A stretch of DNA of 64,000 nucleotides from Bacteroidetes bacterium HGW-Bacteroidetes-2 (GCA_002842575.1 PHDJ01000003.1:62001-126000); one strand, 5' to 3'. Positions 16,686 to 26,220 are shown, counted from the first letter of the stretch. The notes: generated from the letters alone by a model not told the origin. Numbers and translations are program-made.

Positions 16686-16880
16686 CCCTCCCCAAAAAAT
16701 CCAATTTTATTAAAGCAGCCATTCCGGTTGATACTGACCCCTCTGCTTGGATATAGGAATATAACTATTGTATGGACATTAGGAAATTGTGGACTTAATA
16801 AATGGAGGTACTTTGGAAATAGACACCCATGTTGCACAAATTCAACCGGAATTGTGCTTGTAAACGGTCGAAATAGCTTT
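16667..16880 (+). repeat. IS21-end-like degenerate repeat, copy C
   Basis: This overlaps the end of the CoiA-like gene and extends into the 357-bp gap before 17043. Boxes: ATACCGGGCTAAGCTGACCC at 16670-16689, CATTCCGGTTGATACTGACC near 16720-16739, and TTGCACAAATTCAACCGG at 16832-16849 followed by ACGGTCGAAATAGC. It has the same order and orientation as copies A and B. The remainder of the gap holds the hairpin at 16896 and a purine-rich stretch with no gene. Confidence 0.62.
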
Positions 16881-16895
16881 TTAAATGAAGGTAAT

Positions 16896-16923
16896 GTAGC
16901 CTTCCCTTTTTAGGGAAGGCTAC
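16896..16923. repeat. 28-bp perfect hairpin
   Basis: A 12-bp perfect stem GTAGCCTTCCCT / AGGGAAGGCTAC with a TTTT loop. It lies between convergent transcription units (CoiA-like gene on plus, membrane gene on minus). It may separate them, but lacks a T-run on either side, so REP-type repeat is the safer name. Confidence 0.65.
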
Positions 16924-17042
16924 AGGAGTGCCATCGTAAATTGTTTGGGTTGACTGGGAATGCTAAGGAGAATAAGGAGGTAAGGTGATGCAAGCCCCGA
17001 AGAGCAGAATAAAGTTACTCTATATAATTATAGTCCTTTTAT

Positions 17043-17699
17043 TTATTTTTCTGGTAAAGTGATTGTTATATTACCTAAAGAATCTCCTGTCAAAACGTGC
17101 TTGTAATATTTATAAACAAAGAGTGCGGAGTCTAATTTTGTATATCTTTTACTATATTGAATATATTCATCCTGGCTTTCAATATCGTAGGAAATACCAT
17201 AGTCTCTTTTCATTAATTCGTAAAGCTTTTTATATATTTTTAATGAATCAGTGGGTAAAATTATTGTAGAAATTAGTTTATTGTCTTTTTCTTCGGATTT
17301 GTAATTCACATTTAAATTGGATTTAGATAGTTCAATATATGACCTATATACTTTAAGTGAATCTAATATTTTTGAGTTTTCAATCTGTAATTTTTCTATA
17401 GTCCTTATTTGGCTATGCATATACTCCAATAATTCCTCTGTAGAGACTTTTTCGTTGTTAATTAAAATATCACAATCTTTAATATAATGATTGATGATAC
17501 TGTCAGTTTTAGATTTTTGTTTACTCAAAATACTATCTTCTGAAATAGTTTTTTTAATTAAATGTTCTCTTTTTAAAACTTGGTTTTCCAAATCTTTATT
17601 ATCTAAATAAAGTAAGCTTGAAATTCCAATAGTAGTTGCCAATCCAATGAATAGGGCAACTATAATATAATTTGAATTATTTTTATTACTTAACTTCAT
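17043..17699 (-). CDS. Membrane-anchored coiled-coil protein downstream of SIR2-HerA
   Basis: A 218-aa protein with one N-terminal membrane helix (about 11-30, YIIVALFIGLATTIGISSLL) followed by a charged helical region (NKDLENQVLKREHLIKK, then IRTIEKLQIENSKILDSLK near 93-111) and a mixed C-terminal domain, probably outside the membrane. No family recognised. Its start overlaps the end of the next upstream gene (17686-17991) by 14 bp, making these two a coupled pair at the 3' end of the restriction/SIR2-HerA run. It may be an accessory membrane part of that system, or an unrelated passenger. Confidence 0.65.
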   Translation of the reverse strand: MKLSNKNNSNYIIVALFIGLATTIGISSLLYLDNKDLENQVLKREHLIKKTISEDSILSKQKSKTDSIINHYIKDCDILINNEKVSTEELLEYMHSQIRTIEKLQIENSKILDSLKVYRSYIELSKSNLNVNYKSEEKDNKLISTIILPTDSLKIYKKLYELMKRDYGISYDIESQDEYIQYSKRYTKLDSALFVYKYYKHVLTGDSLGNITITLPEK

Positions 17700-17991
17700 T
17701 TAATTTAGATTCTAAATTTTTAATAGTTTCCTCAATGTTTTCTACCCTTCGATTTTGAAGTGATTGCTTTTCTTCTTTACAACTATTGATTTGGTTTTGT
17801 AAATGCTCATTAAATTCTTGTTTCATCTCATATCTTTCCATTCTAAATTCAATATTTAATTGAATTCTTGCAAATGAATAACCCAAACCTGCAATAAAGA
17901 TGAAACCTGCTATAATAGCAAACCATTTTTTTACAGGTTCTTCATACCATTTCTGTTCTACAGATGTACTATTATTGTTATTGTCTGCCAT
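17686..17991 (-). CDS. Small membrane protein with C-terminal coiled coil
   Basis: A 101-aa protein: about 20 polar residues, a membrane helix at 23-44 (WFAIIAGFIFIAGLGYSFA), then a long helix with heptads ending VENIEETIKNLESKLNEVK. No family recognised. It is coupled by a 14-bp overlap to the membrane protein at 17043. A 165-bp AT-rich gap separates it from the HerA gene; I see no terminator there, so read-through from the defence operon is possible. The two proteins have similar architecture (one helix plus coiled coil) and may interact. Confidence 0.65.
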   Translation of the reverse strand: MADNNNNSTSVEQKWYEEPVKKWFAIIAGFIFIAGLGYSFARIQLNIEFRMERYEMKQEFNEHLQNQINSCKEEKQSLQNRRVENIEETIKNLESKLNEVK

Positions 17992-18156
17992 TCTTATCTC
18001 ATATTGCTATGAATTAGAAAAATTAGTTAATTCTCGCATACATTGAATTTTATTAATTGTAATAAACCTCATTTGAGAAAGTTTTTTTAGATTGTTGTAT
18101 TTTAGAATATCAACTAATTTATAATTATTTAGCTTTTTTTTATTTTTAAAATTCTA

Positions 18157-19863
18157 TTAGTTTAATTTTGGTGTGCTTGAATCTGGTTCTATTGTAGGTT
18201 TGTCAAATTTCATAATGATTGGCATTGGAAAATCTACGCCTGTTAAAATGGCTTCTCCTTCTCCTAGAATTGGTAAAAAATCCAACGTGTTTTTATTGGC
18301 AGTACTACAAGCATTACTTACCGCCTCCTTGTCGTTGTAGTTTATAAGCCTATGAACGATAAAAGTACCCATTTGACTTAGTGTTCCACTTGGAATATCT
18401 CTTGGCATTTGCGTTGCAATACAGAGGAATAAACCATATTTTCTACATTCTTTGGCAATTGAATCAAAAGCATCTAATGGTTTTGTGTCAAAGTACTCGT
18501 CTTTTATTGATTTATTTAGAAATTGATGAGCTTCATCAATTAATACGACTACAGGAGATTTCTCAAAATCTTTGTTACGTGCTTTGTTCAAAAGATATTT
18601 TCCTATTGCATTGACTAACGTTTCTCTAACTTGAAAATCATACTTAACACTTTCCAAATTTAATCTTAGCAACGAATCAGTTGTATTTTCTATAGAAACA
18701 AAAGAATCAATAAGATTAGTTATATCGGTCTCTTTTTTAACTTCTTGAAAACCAAATATCTGGTTAAATTCAGGGGTGTTTGCTAAATTGTTTACTCGAG
18801 AAATAAGACTTATACAATAAGACACATCAACTTGATAAATGTTTTCCCAATGAGTTCCTTTATCATATGCACACTCTTCATTAATTTGCTTAGCAAGTTT
18901 AGTAAAATCAAAATCTGCTAAACCGTTTTCAATAGTACCAATATGTTTATAATAAAACACATCATAAGGCTTTTTCTTTGCATTTTCTTTTTTAACATTA
19001 CCTTCTTCTATCTTTACTGTTTCTCCTTTGTATGTTATATCTGAACCATTTAACATTTTTGCGATTTTCAAAGATCTAATTGCCTCCATAAGTTTTGGCA
19101 TTTGTGTTCTTATGGATGGTTTGAGCATAAAGAACAAATCATCAATTGTAAGTTGTGAATAATGAAAAATATTTTCTCCATTACCAACATTTATACTTTT
19201 AATGCCTTTGTAGCTACCTGAATATTCCCCAGTTGCATCTATTAAAATGGCTTTATTTCCAGTTGCAATTAATGACTCAATAAGTTTGCTTACGGTGTAG
19301 CTTTTTCCGCCACCTGTTGTGCCAACTACGGCACAATGTCTCCCAAAAATAGATTGAAGATTTACTTTAACTTTTGTATCTGGACTTGAAACTAAACTAC
19401 CAAGTAATGGTGGCTCTTTGACTTCTTCGCCATTTCTCACACCAAACCTTGACATATATTGTTGTACCAATTCTCCTGAACTTACAAATACTTTTGCCCC
19501 AATATTTGGGTAGGCTGTTAATCCTTTCTTGACATCAAAAGGGTTGTATAAATCAAAAGATAAAAGAATTTCAATTTTTCCTGTAGGATGAAAATCACTG
19601 GTTTGAAATGCTTTCTCATTCAAAGAAAGTCGTTCTGATTCTGGTAGTGATAATTCTGTAATTCTACCTAAAAAACCATATTTATCGCCTTCAATCACGA
19701 CAAAACTACCCACTAAACCACCGTTAAATTCTTTACCAAAATGAGTGAATCCATTCAATAATACCGAAGATGGAAAATGAACTTTCACAAATTGCGGTAA
19801 CACCTGATTGATATAACCAAGAAAGTATTCGTGCTTGAAAGGACTTATTTTGGTTTTAGTCAT
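18157..19863 (-). CDS. herA: HerA-like hexameric ATPase/DNA translocase
   Basis: A 568-aa protein with an N-terminal HAS-barrel-like part (1-130), Walker A GTTGGGKS at 181-188 and Walker B VVLIDEAHQF near 437-446, and RECA-like features typical of the FtsK-HerA superfamily. HerA forms hexameric rings that move on DNA. Its start overlaps the end of a SIR2 gene by 8 bp. SIR2-HerA is an established antiphage pair in which SIR2 destroys NAD+ and the HerA ring assembles and controls it; the present genes match that pairing. Here the pair sits directly behind type III restriction genes in the same orientation. Confidence 0.93.
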   Translation of the reverse strand: MTKTKISPFKHEYFLGYINQVLPQFVKVHFPSSVLLNGFTHFGKEFNGGLVGSFVVIEGDKYGFLGRITELSLPESERLSLNEKAFQTSDFHPTGKIEILLSFDLYNPFDVKKGLTAYPNIGAKVFVSSGELVQQYMSRFGVRNGEEVKEPPLLGSLVSSPDTKVKVNLQSIFGRHCAVVGTTGGGKSYTVSKLIESLIATGNKAILIDATGEYSGSYKGIKSINVGNGENIFHYSQLTIDDLFFMLKPSIRTQMPKLMEAIRSLKIAKMLNGSDITYKGETVKIEEGNVKKENAKKKPYDVFYYKHIGTIENGLADFDFTKLAKQINEECAYDKGTHWENIYQVDVSYCISLISRVNNLANTPEFNQIFGFQEVKKETDITNLIDSFVSIENTTDSLLRLNLESVKYDFQVRETLVNAIGKYLLNKARNKDFEKSPVVVLIDEAHQFLNKSIKDEYFDTKPLDAFDSIAKECRKYGLFLCIATQMPRDIPSGTLSQMGTFIVHRLINYNDKEAVSNACSTANKNTLDFLPILGEGEAILTGVDFPMPIIMKFDKPTIEPDSSTPKLN

Positions 19864-21142
19864 TTTTTATATTTAAAGTAACTTGTTTTACGTCATTATA
19901 GGTTTGAATTTCTGGGAAATGACTGGCAAAGTCGGTAAATGTTTCTGAAACCATTATAATTCGCTCTGTTTCTAAAGCTTTGCTTTTAAGTTCTTGAAGT
20001 AATTTAGATCCATTAGGATTATCAAAAAATGGGTCAATTACAGCTAGTCTAAATCCTGGGTTTTGGTTAAACGCTTCTTCTATTGCCGCATTGATATGTT
20101 TGTCGTTAAAACTATATCCAAGGCAAACCAACAAGGTATCATCATTTAACCTAAGATTTCTTTGAAAACGTGCCATCATTTCAAAAAATGGTTGTTCGTA
20201 GGAATCTTCATATTTGGCTTCTCGTGGATAAACCATTAAAGGTTCTTCGGAATTTTCTTTAATTTCAACTGTTCCTGCATTTTTATTCCTTTCCCAATTA
20301 ATAGAACCGTGTAATTTATGTAAATGAAAAACACGCTGAACAAAATTATCTTCTTCTTTTAGTTTACTTCCTTCTCTTTGTACAATATCATAATCAAAAT
20401 ATCTACCGCTGAATGTTCTTGGAAATGTATAAGAAAATCCATCAATAACAATAGCGTTTACAGCTGTTGCGGAATCTTCAAATAGCAAGTCATAATTTAA
20501 AGTAAATATTTTTACTCTTGGGCTGGTTTGCTTGCGTTGCAACACTTTTTCAAGCAATACTTTGTGCGGAAATGCATCATTTGGGGGCTTTGGGATTGTA
20601 CATTCATCCTTAATCGTTTTAAAAATTACTTTCTTAATTTCTAAAAGATTTTGTTCTCCATCTTTAAGTTTGATTTTTGAGTCACCCGAAAACTTAATGA
20701 CTCCTTCAATGTGTGATAATAAGGATTCCAGATTCTTCGATTCATAATCAAAATTTATAGCTGAAGAGAAATCTTTGAAATCACTTTTTACAATCGCCTT
20801 ATCCTTTTCTTCAAAGTGGAATTTTCTTTCTGCAATATCCCAAAGTTGGTACATTGATTTACCTCCAACATCCATTGATGAACCAGCACCTGATAGAAAC
20901 ACTAAATTTTTAAATGGCTTCTGGAAAAACTCTTTATAAAATGTACGCTTTTCATTATTAGCCAGTTCAGCAGTAGGGTCTATGTCTTTGCCCTCCGAAT
21001 CCTTTTTATTAAATGGTCGAATATCGGATAAATTTATAAGTCTTCCTTTTTTGAAATCTGATGGCTTGACCTTAACTTCAATAGTTTTAGATTTTCCATT
21101 GATTAAAATATATTTCCAGTTTTCATTTATTTCCTCTGCCAT
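19856..21142 (-). CDS. SIR2 family NADase-like effector
   Basis: A 428-aa protein with SIR2 motifs: FLSGAGSSMDVGG (GAGSS at 85-89), FTLNYDLLFED near 210-220 with the N-x-D pair, HLHKLHGSINW near 275 containing the catalytic-type His, and VCLGYSFNDKHINAAI near 350. Such stand-alone defence SIR2 proteins hydrolyse NAD+ when phage is sensed. About 75 residues precede the Rossmann core. It starts 2 bp downstream of the Mod gene end (21145) and overlaps herA by 8 bp, so all four genes from res to herA are tightly packed and likely co-transcribed. Confidence 0.92.
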   Translation of the reverse strand: MAEEINENWKYILINGKSKTIEVKVKPSDFKKGRLINLSDIRPFNKKDSEGKDIDPTAELANNEKRTFYKEFFQKPFKNLVFLSGAGSSMDVGGKSMYQLWDIAERKFHFEEKDKAIVKSDFKDFSSAINFDYESKNLESLLSHIEGVIKFSGDSKIKLKDGEQNLLEIKKVIFKTIKDECTIPKPPNDAFPHKVLLEKVLQRKQTSPRVKIFTLNYDLLFEDSATAVNAIVIDGFSYTFPRTFSGRYFDYDIVQREGSKLKEEDNFVQRVFHLHKLHGSINWERNKNAGTVEIKENSEEPLMVYPREAKYEDSYEQPFFEMMARFQRNLRLNDDTLLVCLGYSFNDKHINAAIEEAFNQNPGFRLAVIDPFFDNPNGSKLLQELKSKALETERIIMVSETFTDFASHFPEIQTYNDVKQVTLNIKND

Positions 21143-21144
21143 AC

Positions 21145-23166
21145 CTAAAACGCTTTAAAATTATCTTTCATATAGTGTTTTAGATTCCATTTTTTGGTGG
21201 TGTCCAAGGCACGTTCTAGCACAATGAGTTTTTGCTCGGTGTTTTTCTTAAAATATTCTATAGTTTCTTCTACCAAATCGCCATCTAAGCAAACCAAGGC
21301 TTCCTTGTCTCCATCTGTGGCAAAAAGAATTTCATTTTTGGTAAATTGCTCTTGCTTCGTTAAAGTATAATTAAGTTTAAAACCGTTTTTGAGTAAAATT
21401 TCTGTGATTAATTCTTCTTTATTGAAGGCAGAAATTAATTGAGCTTCTTTATCTCTGATGTATTTCTTGAGTGCTTCAATATTTTCTTCGTGCGTTTTAT
21501 TTGGGTCAGGTGCATATTCTACTCTCGGGAAATTGGATTTTTGTAGTTTGAATACTTTAAAACCAAGCCCTTTTAATTGCTCTTGCGCATTAACTTCTGC
21601 GTCAAATAAATCTGGTTGAGCAGTTTTCTTTTCTTTGATAATTTTTTCTACAACTCGCTTATTGCGTTCAATGGTAATGTCGCTAATTTTTTTATAACCT
21701 GCTTTGTAGGCTTCGCTTGTTTCATCTGTGGCTTCGGGAAGTTGAACTAAAATGTATTTTCGGTTGCCTCCGTCTTCTTGGTTTAATTCGGTTATAGCGT
21801 GACCAGCTGTACCTGAGCCCGCGAAAAAATCGAGTACAATGTCTTCTGTAGAAATTAATGGTTTTAGAAAATCTTTGCAGAATTTAAACGGTTTAGGATT
21901 GTCAAATTCTAACTCTAATTTCTTAAAAAAAGCATCATCACTACCTGCGAATTCGAGAATACTTGGTATGTTCTCAAAAATATTTTCCTCTAAAAGATAT
22001 TTTCGTTCTGGCTGCTTTCTTTCGTCCTCTCCAAAGAGAATTAAATCCTTTTCTAATAGCTCTTTCATTGTATTAGGTGGATTTCGCCAACCCCTTTCTG
22101 GAATGGGACATTCTTTTTTTGTTATGGGATGAATTAATGGAATAAGATACTCATCGGGTGCTTTTTTCTTATTGGGCCAGGCCATTGACACTCCTCTATA
22201 AACTTTTCCATTTTCATCAATTTTAGAATAAGCTTTCTCTCCGCCACTGAATCCTTCTTGACATTTAATCCATTCCTTAAATTCTTCATTAACAGTTTCT
22301 AAATCTGTTTTATTTATTTTTTTAAACAAAATTTCAGCTTTTCTTAAAATAGCTTGAGCATTAGGTTTTTCTCTTCTTAACTCAGTATTACTTAATAAAA
22401 ACTCACTGTTCTTTGCAAATAAAACAATACTTTCGTGTTGATAGCTAATTGCTCTTGCATCACCCTTTGGATTTAATTTGTCCCAAACCACAATCCCTAA
22501 AAAATTTTCCTCTCCAAAAACTTCCTCACACAATTTTCTTAAATGATGTTCCTCGTGTTCATCTATGTGAATGGCGATAATTCCATTCTCTTGGAGCAAT
22601 TGTCTAGCAATCAACAAACGGCTGTACATCATATTGAGCCAGTTGGAGTGAAAACGTCCATCTGTTTCGGTATTGGTGTCTATTTTAAAACCATTTTCAG
22701 TTACTTCGGTATCTTCCCAGTATTCTTTTTTGTCTTGGTTAAATTTATCGGAATACACAAAGTCTTTACCTGTGTTGTAAGGAGGGTCAATGTAAATACA
22801 CTTTACTTGTTCACGGTAACTGTTGCTTAATAATTTTAGAACCGCTAAATTTTCGCCTTCAATAATGATGTTTTCGCTTTCGGTGGGATTTACGCTTCTG
22901 TTTTCGTCATAGACCAAAGTAGCATCTGTAGGCGTAAAGGCTTCACGCTTGGCGTTGCTTTTGCCAAACCAACGAAATTCGTAACGTTCAGTTTCGGTTA
23001 CTAAACTGGGGTCAACTACTTTTTTAAGTTCGTTGATATTGAGTTGTCCATCATTGGTAAACAAATCGGGCATCAGGTTTTTTAGTTGTTCCAAACGTTC
23101 TTTGTTCCAATCGTGTGATTGTACGTTTTCTATTGGGTTTTCTGTGTTTCCTAATTCCTTACTCAT
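21145..23166 (-). CDS. mod: Type III restriction-modification methyltransferase (Mod)
   Basis: A 673-aa DNA methyltransferase of the beta class: DPPYNTG with DPPY at 127-130 comes before the AdoMet motif LDFFAGSGT near 448-456, the order typical of Mod subunits of type III systems. It transfers a methyl group to adenine (DPPY class) in an asymmetric site and gives Res its specificity. The region between about 180 and 440 should hold the target-recognition domain. Its ATG shares a base with the stop of Res (23166), so mod is translated right after res. This is the reverse of the classic mod-res order. Confidence 0.95.
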   Translation of the reverse strand: MSKELGNTENPIENVQSHDWNKERLEQLKNLMPDLFTNDGQLNINELKKVVDPSLVTETERYEFRWFGKSNAKREAFTPTDATLVYDENRSVNPTESENIIIEGENLAVLKLLSNSYREQVKCIYIDPPYNTGKDFVYSDKFNQDKKEYWEDTEVTENGFKIDTNTETDGRFHSNWLNMMYSRLLIARQLLQENGIIAIHIDEHEEHHLRKLCEEVFGEENFLGIVVWDKLNPKGDARAISYQHESIVLFAKNSEFLLSNTELRREKPNAQAILRKAEILFKKINKTDLETVNEEFKEWIKCQEGFSGGEKAYSKIDENGKVYRGVSMAWPNKKKAPDEYLIPLIHPITKKECPIPERGWRNPPNTMKELLEKDLILFGEDERKQPERKYLLEENIFENIPSILEFAGSDDAFFKKLELEFDNPKPFKFCKDFLKPLISTEDIVLDFFAGSGTAGHAITELNQEDGGNRKYILVQLPEATDETSEAYKAGYKKISDITIERNKRVVEKIIKEKKTAQPDLFDAEVNAQEQLKGLGFKVFKLQKSNFPRVEYAPDPNKTHEENIEALKKYIRDKEAQLISAFNKEELITEILLKNGFKLNYTLTKQEQFTKNEILFATDGDKEALVCLDGDLVEETIEYFKKNTEQKLIVLERALDTTKKWNLKHYMKDNFKAF

Positions 23167-25886
23167 TATGCTTTTTCAATTAATGTGTTAATAGTGTTTC
23201 TTGCATCCTCTTTAAAATATTGATAATCTTTTACAGGTGCTTTGTATTGTACTTCCACGCCCAGCGTTGCAAAGTGCTTCATTGCACAATTTATTTTGTA
23301 CACTTCACTTTCTTTGAGTGCTTTTTTATCGTTAATGTCGTTTGTGCCTTTGGTTTCAATGACAAAATAAAATTCACTTTCCTTTCCATCACGCAATTGT
23401 TTACGTTTCATAACGATACCAAAATCGGGATTGTAATTGCCAATTGGGGTAGGGATTTGATAATATGCGGGCAGTTTCATAAAACAAATCACTTCATCAT
23501 CTTCATCTGTTGCTAAAGCAAAATTTCTTTCTATATCACTATCCACAAGCATTTTATCATAAAAACCTCTTATGGGTGTGTCTCGATATTGATTGTATTC
23601 GACTTGTTTTACAAAATCCTCAAAATCAAAAGGAAAAGTTTCGTCCGTCAAATGATAATTTAGTCCTCTTACCATTTCTTCCAATTCAATATTATTGATT
23701 TTGGCAGTAGCCTGCTGAATAAATAGTGGTGGGTTTTTAGCAAATGAATCGTAATTGATTTCATTTACAATTTTGAATGCTGTAATGTAGCTAATGCCAG
23801 TATTTTCACTAATTTCTTCTACCAAATCTAAAGCGGTGTAATTGGCTTTGAGTTTGTAGCTTTCAGTACCTCCAAATTGGTCTTTGATACCATCTTCTGA
23901 AATAGAACCGATAGAACGACTGCTTACTTCTGCCAAATAATCTGCTATTTCAATGTTGTTTAAGGCTTCAATACTTCTGTTGATTAAGGCTTCTTCATCA
24001 AAGCTTACAGTGTAGTTTGTTTTCTTGGCTAAAGCACTCCAAAACCTTTTAAATGCTTGAGTGATGGTTTCACTTTTACTACGTTTAAAATGTACTTGGT
24101 TTAGCTTCTCGCCTTTGTGCGTCTGTGTCATTCCTGCACCTGCTTGTTTAGTGCCATACACCTCTTTTATTTCTTCTTGGTATTGGGTCACAAAGGTTTC
24201 ATAACTTTCATTTGGAATGACGGTGAGTTGATTGATTCTTTCATCATCTGAAACTGTTAGAGTATCATAAACACGTTCTCCTTCAGTATTAACACAAATC
24301 CGCAACCCACGTCCAATTTCCTGTCTTTTTTTAATTTCTGAATACGAATTACTAAGTGTTGCAATGTTGAAAATATTTGGATTATCCCAACCTACACCAA
24401 GGGCAGAATGCGAGAAAATGAATTCAATTTTATTGGCTACAGAATCTCCAAAATTTAATAGTTCTTTTTTGTCTTTGAGAATGGCATCAAAAACCTCTGA
24501 ATTTTTACGCATTGAGTTTTCGTTGTCTGTATATTCTCCTTTTCCAGTTTGAGCAAAATAAAAACCTTGTATCGCATCAATATGCTCTGCTGTTGGCTGT
24601 TGATTATCGTGAAATTCAGGATAGAGTTCTTTATATTTTTCTACAAAAAGGTTCTTTATAACGGGCTCTTCGCTTATATAATTCGCTACTTTATCAATAA
24701 AAATAAGCGAAAGGCATTTGATGCCATTTTCTTGTAGTTTTTGTTTTTTAGTAAAGTGTCTTATAATAAGCCACTCTAATTGCAAATTCCAAATACTTTG
24801 AATGTTTCCAGAGGTTTGTTTTTCAAAAATTTCTGTTCCATTTGTGAATGCAACCGACCATTTTCCAGTTCTTAAACTTTTTTTGATACGTTCAATTTTA
24901 TAATTGAGATAACTAGGATTATTGGTTACTTCCCCCAAATTATCGCCATCTTTCAGCCATTTTGAATTTTTGAATTCAATCTTTCCACTTGACGACTGAT
25001 GCCAGGCCTTAATTTTTGCTTGAATTGGCCCTTTACCATTTTTAGTTTCATAAAGTTCTAGTTTTAAAGTTGCTTCGTCATTCTTCTCAGTTACTGTCAG
25101 CACTTCAATTTTCTTTACTAATCCTTGTTGGTAACTGTCGTAAGGTGTTAAGCGATAAATCTTGTTTTTTGAAACTTTATGAGTTGCAGAAAATCGGATT
25201 TTAAAAAGCGGATTGAGTTTGGCAATTTGTTTAATCGAATTATCTGTATCCATTCCTTCCTGAGGCTCGTCCATTATGATGATTGGGTTTGTTCTACCAA
25301 TGGCATCAATGAAAGGAATATTTGCAAAAAGATCTTCTCTTTTTGTTTGGTTCAAAATTTTGTCTTCAGAATTAAATGAAGCCAAAGTCATTACCATTAT
25401 TTGAGGATGTTGCTCTTCTATAAAGTGCGTTACTTTATTAAGCTTTTTACTGTTGTACTCAAATGATTTAGGGGTAAAGCCGTAAATGTCTTCTAATTGC
25501 TTTTCAAATGTCGAAAGCGTACTCAATACACCTTGTCTAATAGCAACCGAAGGCACAAGTATGATGAATTTAGTAAAATTGTAGTGCTTGTATAATTCGT
25601 AAATCATTTTGATGTAAACAAGGGTTTTACCAGTTCCTGTTTCCATTTCAATGGTTAATTCTTGGTCGTCTGTAAGTTTAGCAACTTCATCACTGATTGC
25701 ATTTTCATTTAAAACAGTTTTTATGTTTTCGGTAATTTGTTCGGGTGTAAGCGAACAAACATTTGAGCGAATGCCATCAACAGAAGCATTATCAAAAGTA
25801 TTTTTTACAGAACCGTCAAATACATCTACTACAGACATGATAGCGGTTTCTTGATATTCTAATAGTTCTAATTTAAACTCCTTCAA
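23166..25886 (-). CDS. res: Type III restriction endonuclease subunit (Res)
   Basis: A 906-aa SF2 helicase-nuclease: Walker A METGTGKT at 81-88, the DEAD-box-like IIIMDEPQ near 202-209, FSATHK near 230, the motif VI region RQEIGRGLRICV near 525, and a C-terminal PD-(D/E)XK nuclease with NYNPDFG near 815 and FVIETKG near 842. Res uses ATP hydrolysis to slide or switch on unmethylated DNA and cuts about 25 bp from the site together with Mod. The start overlaps the end of the XRE regulator gene by 14 bp. Length and all motifs look intact. Confidence 0.95.
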   Translation of the reverse strand: MKEFKLELLEYQETAIMSVVDVFDGSVKNTFDNASVDGIRSNVCSLTPEQITENIKTVLNENAISDEVAKLTDDQELTIEMETGTGKTLVYIKMIYELYKHYNFTKFIILVPSVAIRQGVLSTLSTFEKQLEDIYGFTPKSFEYNSKKLNKVTHFIEEQHPQIMVMTLASFNSEDKILNQTKREDLFANIPFIDAIGRTNPIIIMDEPQEGMDTDNSIKQIAKLNPLFKIRFSATHKVSKNKIYRLTPYDSYQQGLVKKIEVLTVTEKNDEATLKLELYETKNGKGPIQAKIKAWHQSSSGKIEFKNSKWLKDGDNLGEVTNNPSYLNYKIERIKKSLRTGKWSVAFTNGTEIFEKQTSGNIQSIWNLQLEWLIIRHFTKKQKLQENGIKCLSLIFIDKVANYISEEPVIKNLFVEKYKELYPEFHDNQQPTAEHIDAIQGFYFAQTGKGEYTDNENSMRKNSEVFDAILKDKKELLNFGDSVANKIEFIFSHSALGVGWDNPNIFNIATLSNSYSEIKKRQEIGRGLRICVNTEGERVYDTLTVSDDERINQLTVIPNESYETFVTQYQEEIKEVYGTKQAGAGMTQTHKGEKLNQVHFKRSKSETITQAFKRFWSALAKKTNYTVSFDEEALINRSIEALNNIEIADYLAEVSSRSIGSISEDGIKDQFGGTESYKLKANYTALDLVEEISENTGISYITAFKIVNEINYDSFAKNPPLFIQQATAKINNIELEEMVRGLNYHLTDETFPFDFEDFVKQVEYNQYRDTPIRGFYDKMLVDSDIERNFALATDEDDEVICFMKLPAYYQIPTPIGNYNPDFGIVMKRKQLRDGKESEFYFVIETKGTNDINDKKALKESEVYKINCAMKHFATLGVEVQYKAPVKDYQYFKEDARNTINTLIEKA

Positions 25887-26199
25887 TTCCTTTGTTCTTT
25901 TTATTAATATATTTGATTTGCTGCTCTGCTACTTTCAGTGCTTTTTCTCCCAACTCTTCGTCTTTTATTTCATAAAGTATTTTTTCGCTCAAGTATTGAA
26001 CAAGTAAATCTTCTTTATTCAAATCAAGTACCTCTGCCAGTTTTAACATCTGTTCTTTAGTTGCTTTTCGCTCGCTTCTTTCAATTTTGCTAAGTATAGC
26101 TGTATCAATATCCAATTCCGCAGAAACGTGCCTTAAAAGCAATCCTTTTTCCTCTCTTTTTTCTCGAAGTAGTTCGCCTACCAACTTAGTGTTTTTCAT
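25873..26199 (-). CDS. XRE-family transcriptional regulator of the restriction/SIR2-HerA operon
   Basis: A 108-aa protein with an N-terminal helix-turn-helix (about 7-62: LREKREEKGLLLRHVSAE, IDTAILSKIERSERKA, then QMLKLAEVLDL) of Cro/C1 type and a short helical tail. It is the first gene of the run and overlaps res by 14 bp. Controller-like XRE proteins delay restriction until the DNA is methylated. An inverted repeat that overlaps the likely -7 box lies 22-47 bp upstream of its ATG, which fits autoregulation. Confidence 0.9.
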   Translation of the reverse strand: MKNTKLVGELLREKREEKGLLLRHVSAELDIDTAILSKIERSERKATKEQMLKLAEVLDLNKEDLLVQYLSEKILYEIKDEELGEKALKVAEQQIKYINKKNKGIEGV

Positions 26200-26220
26200 T
26201 TGTGAATTATCACTTGATTA

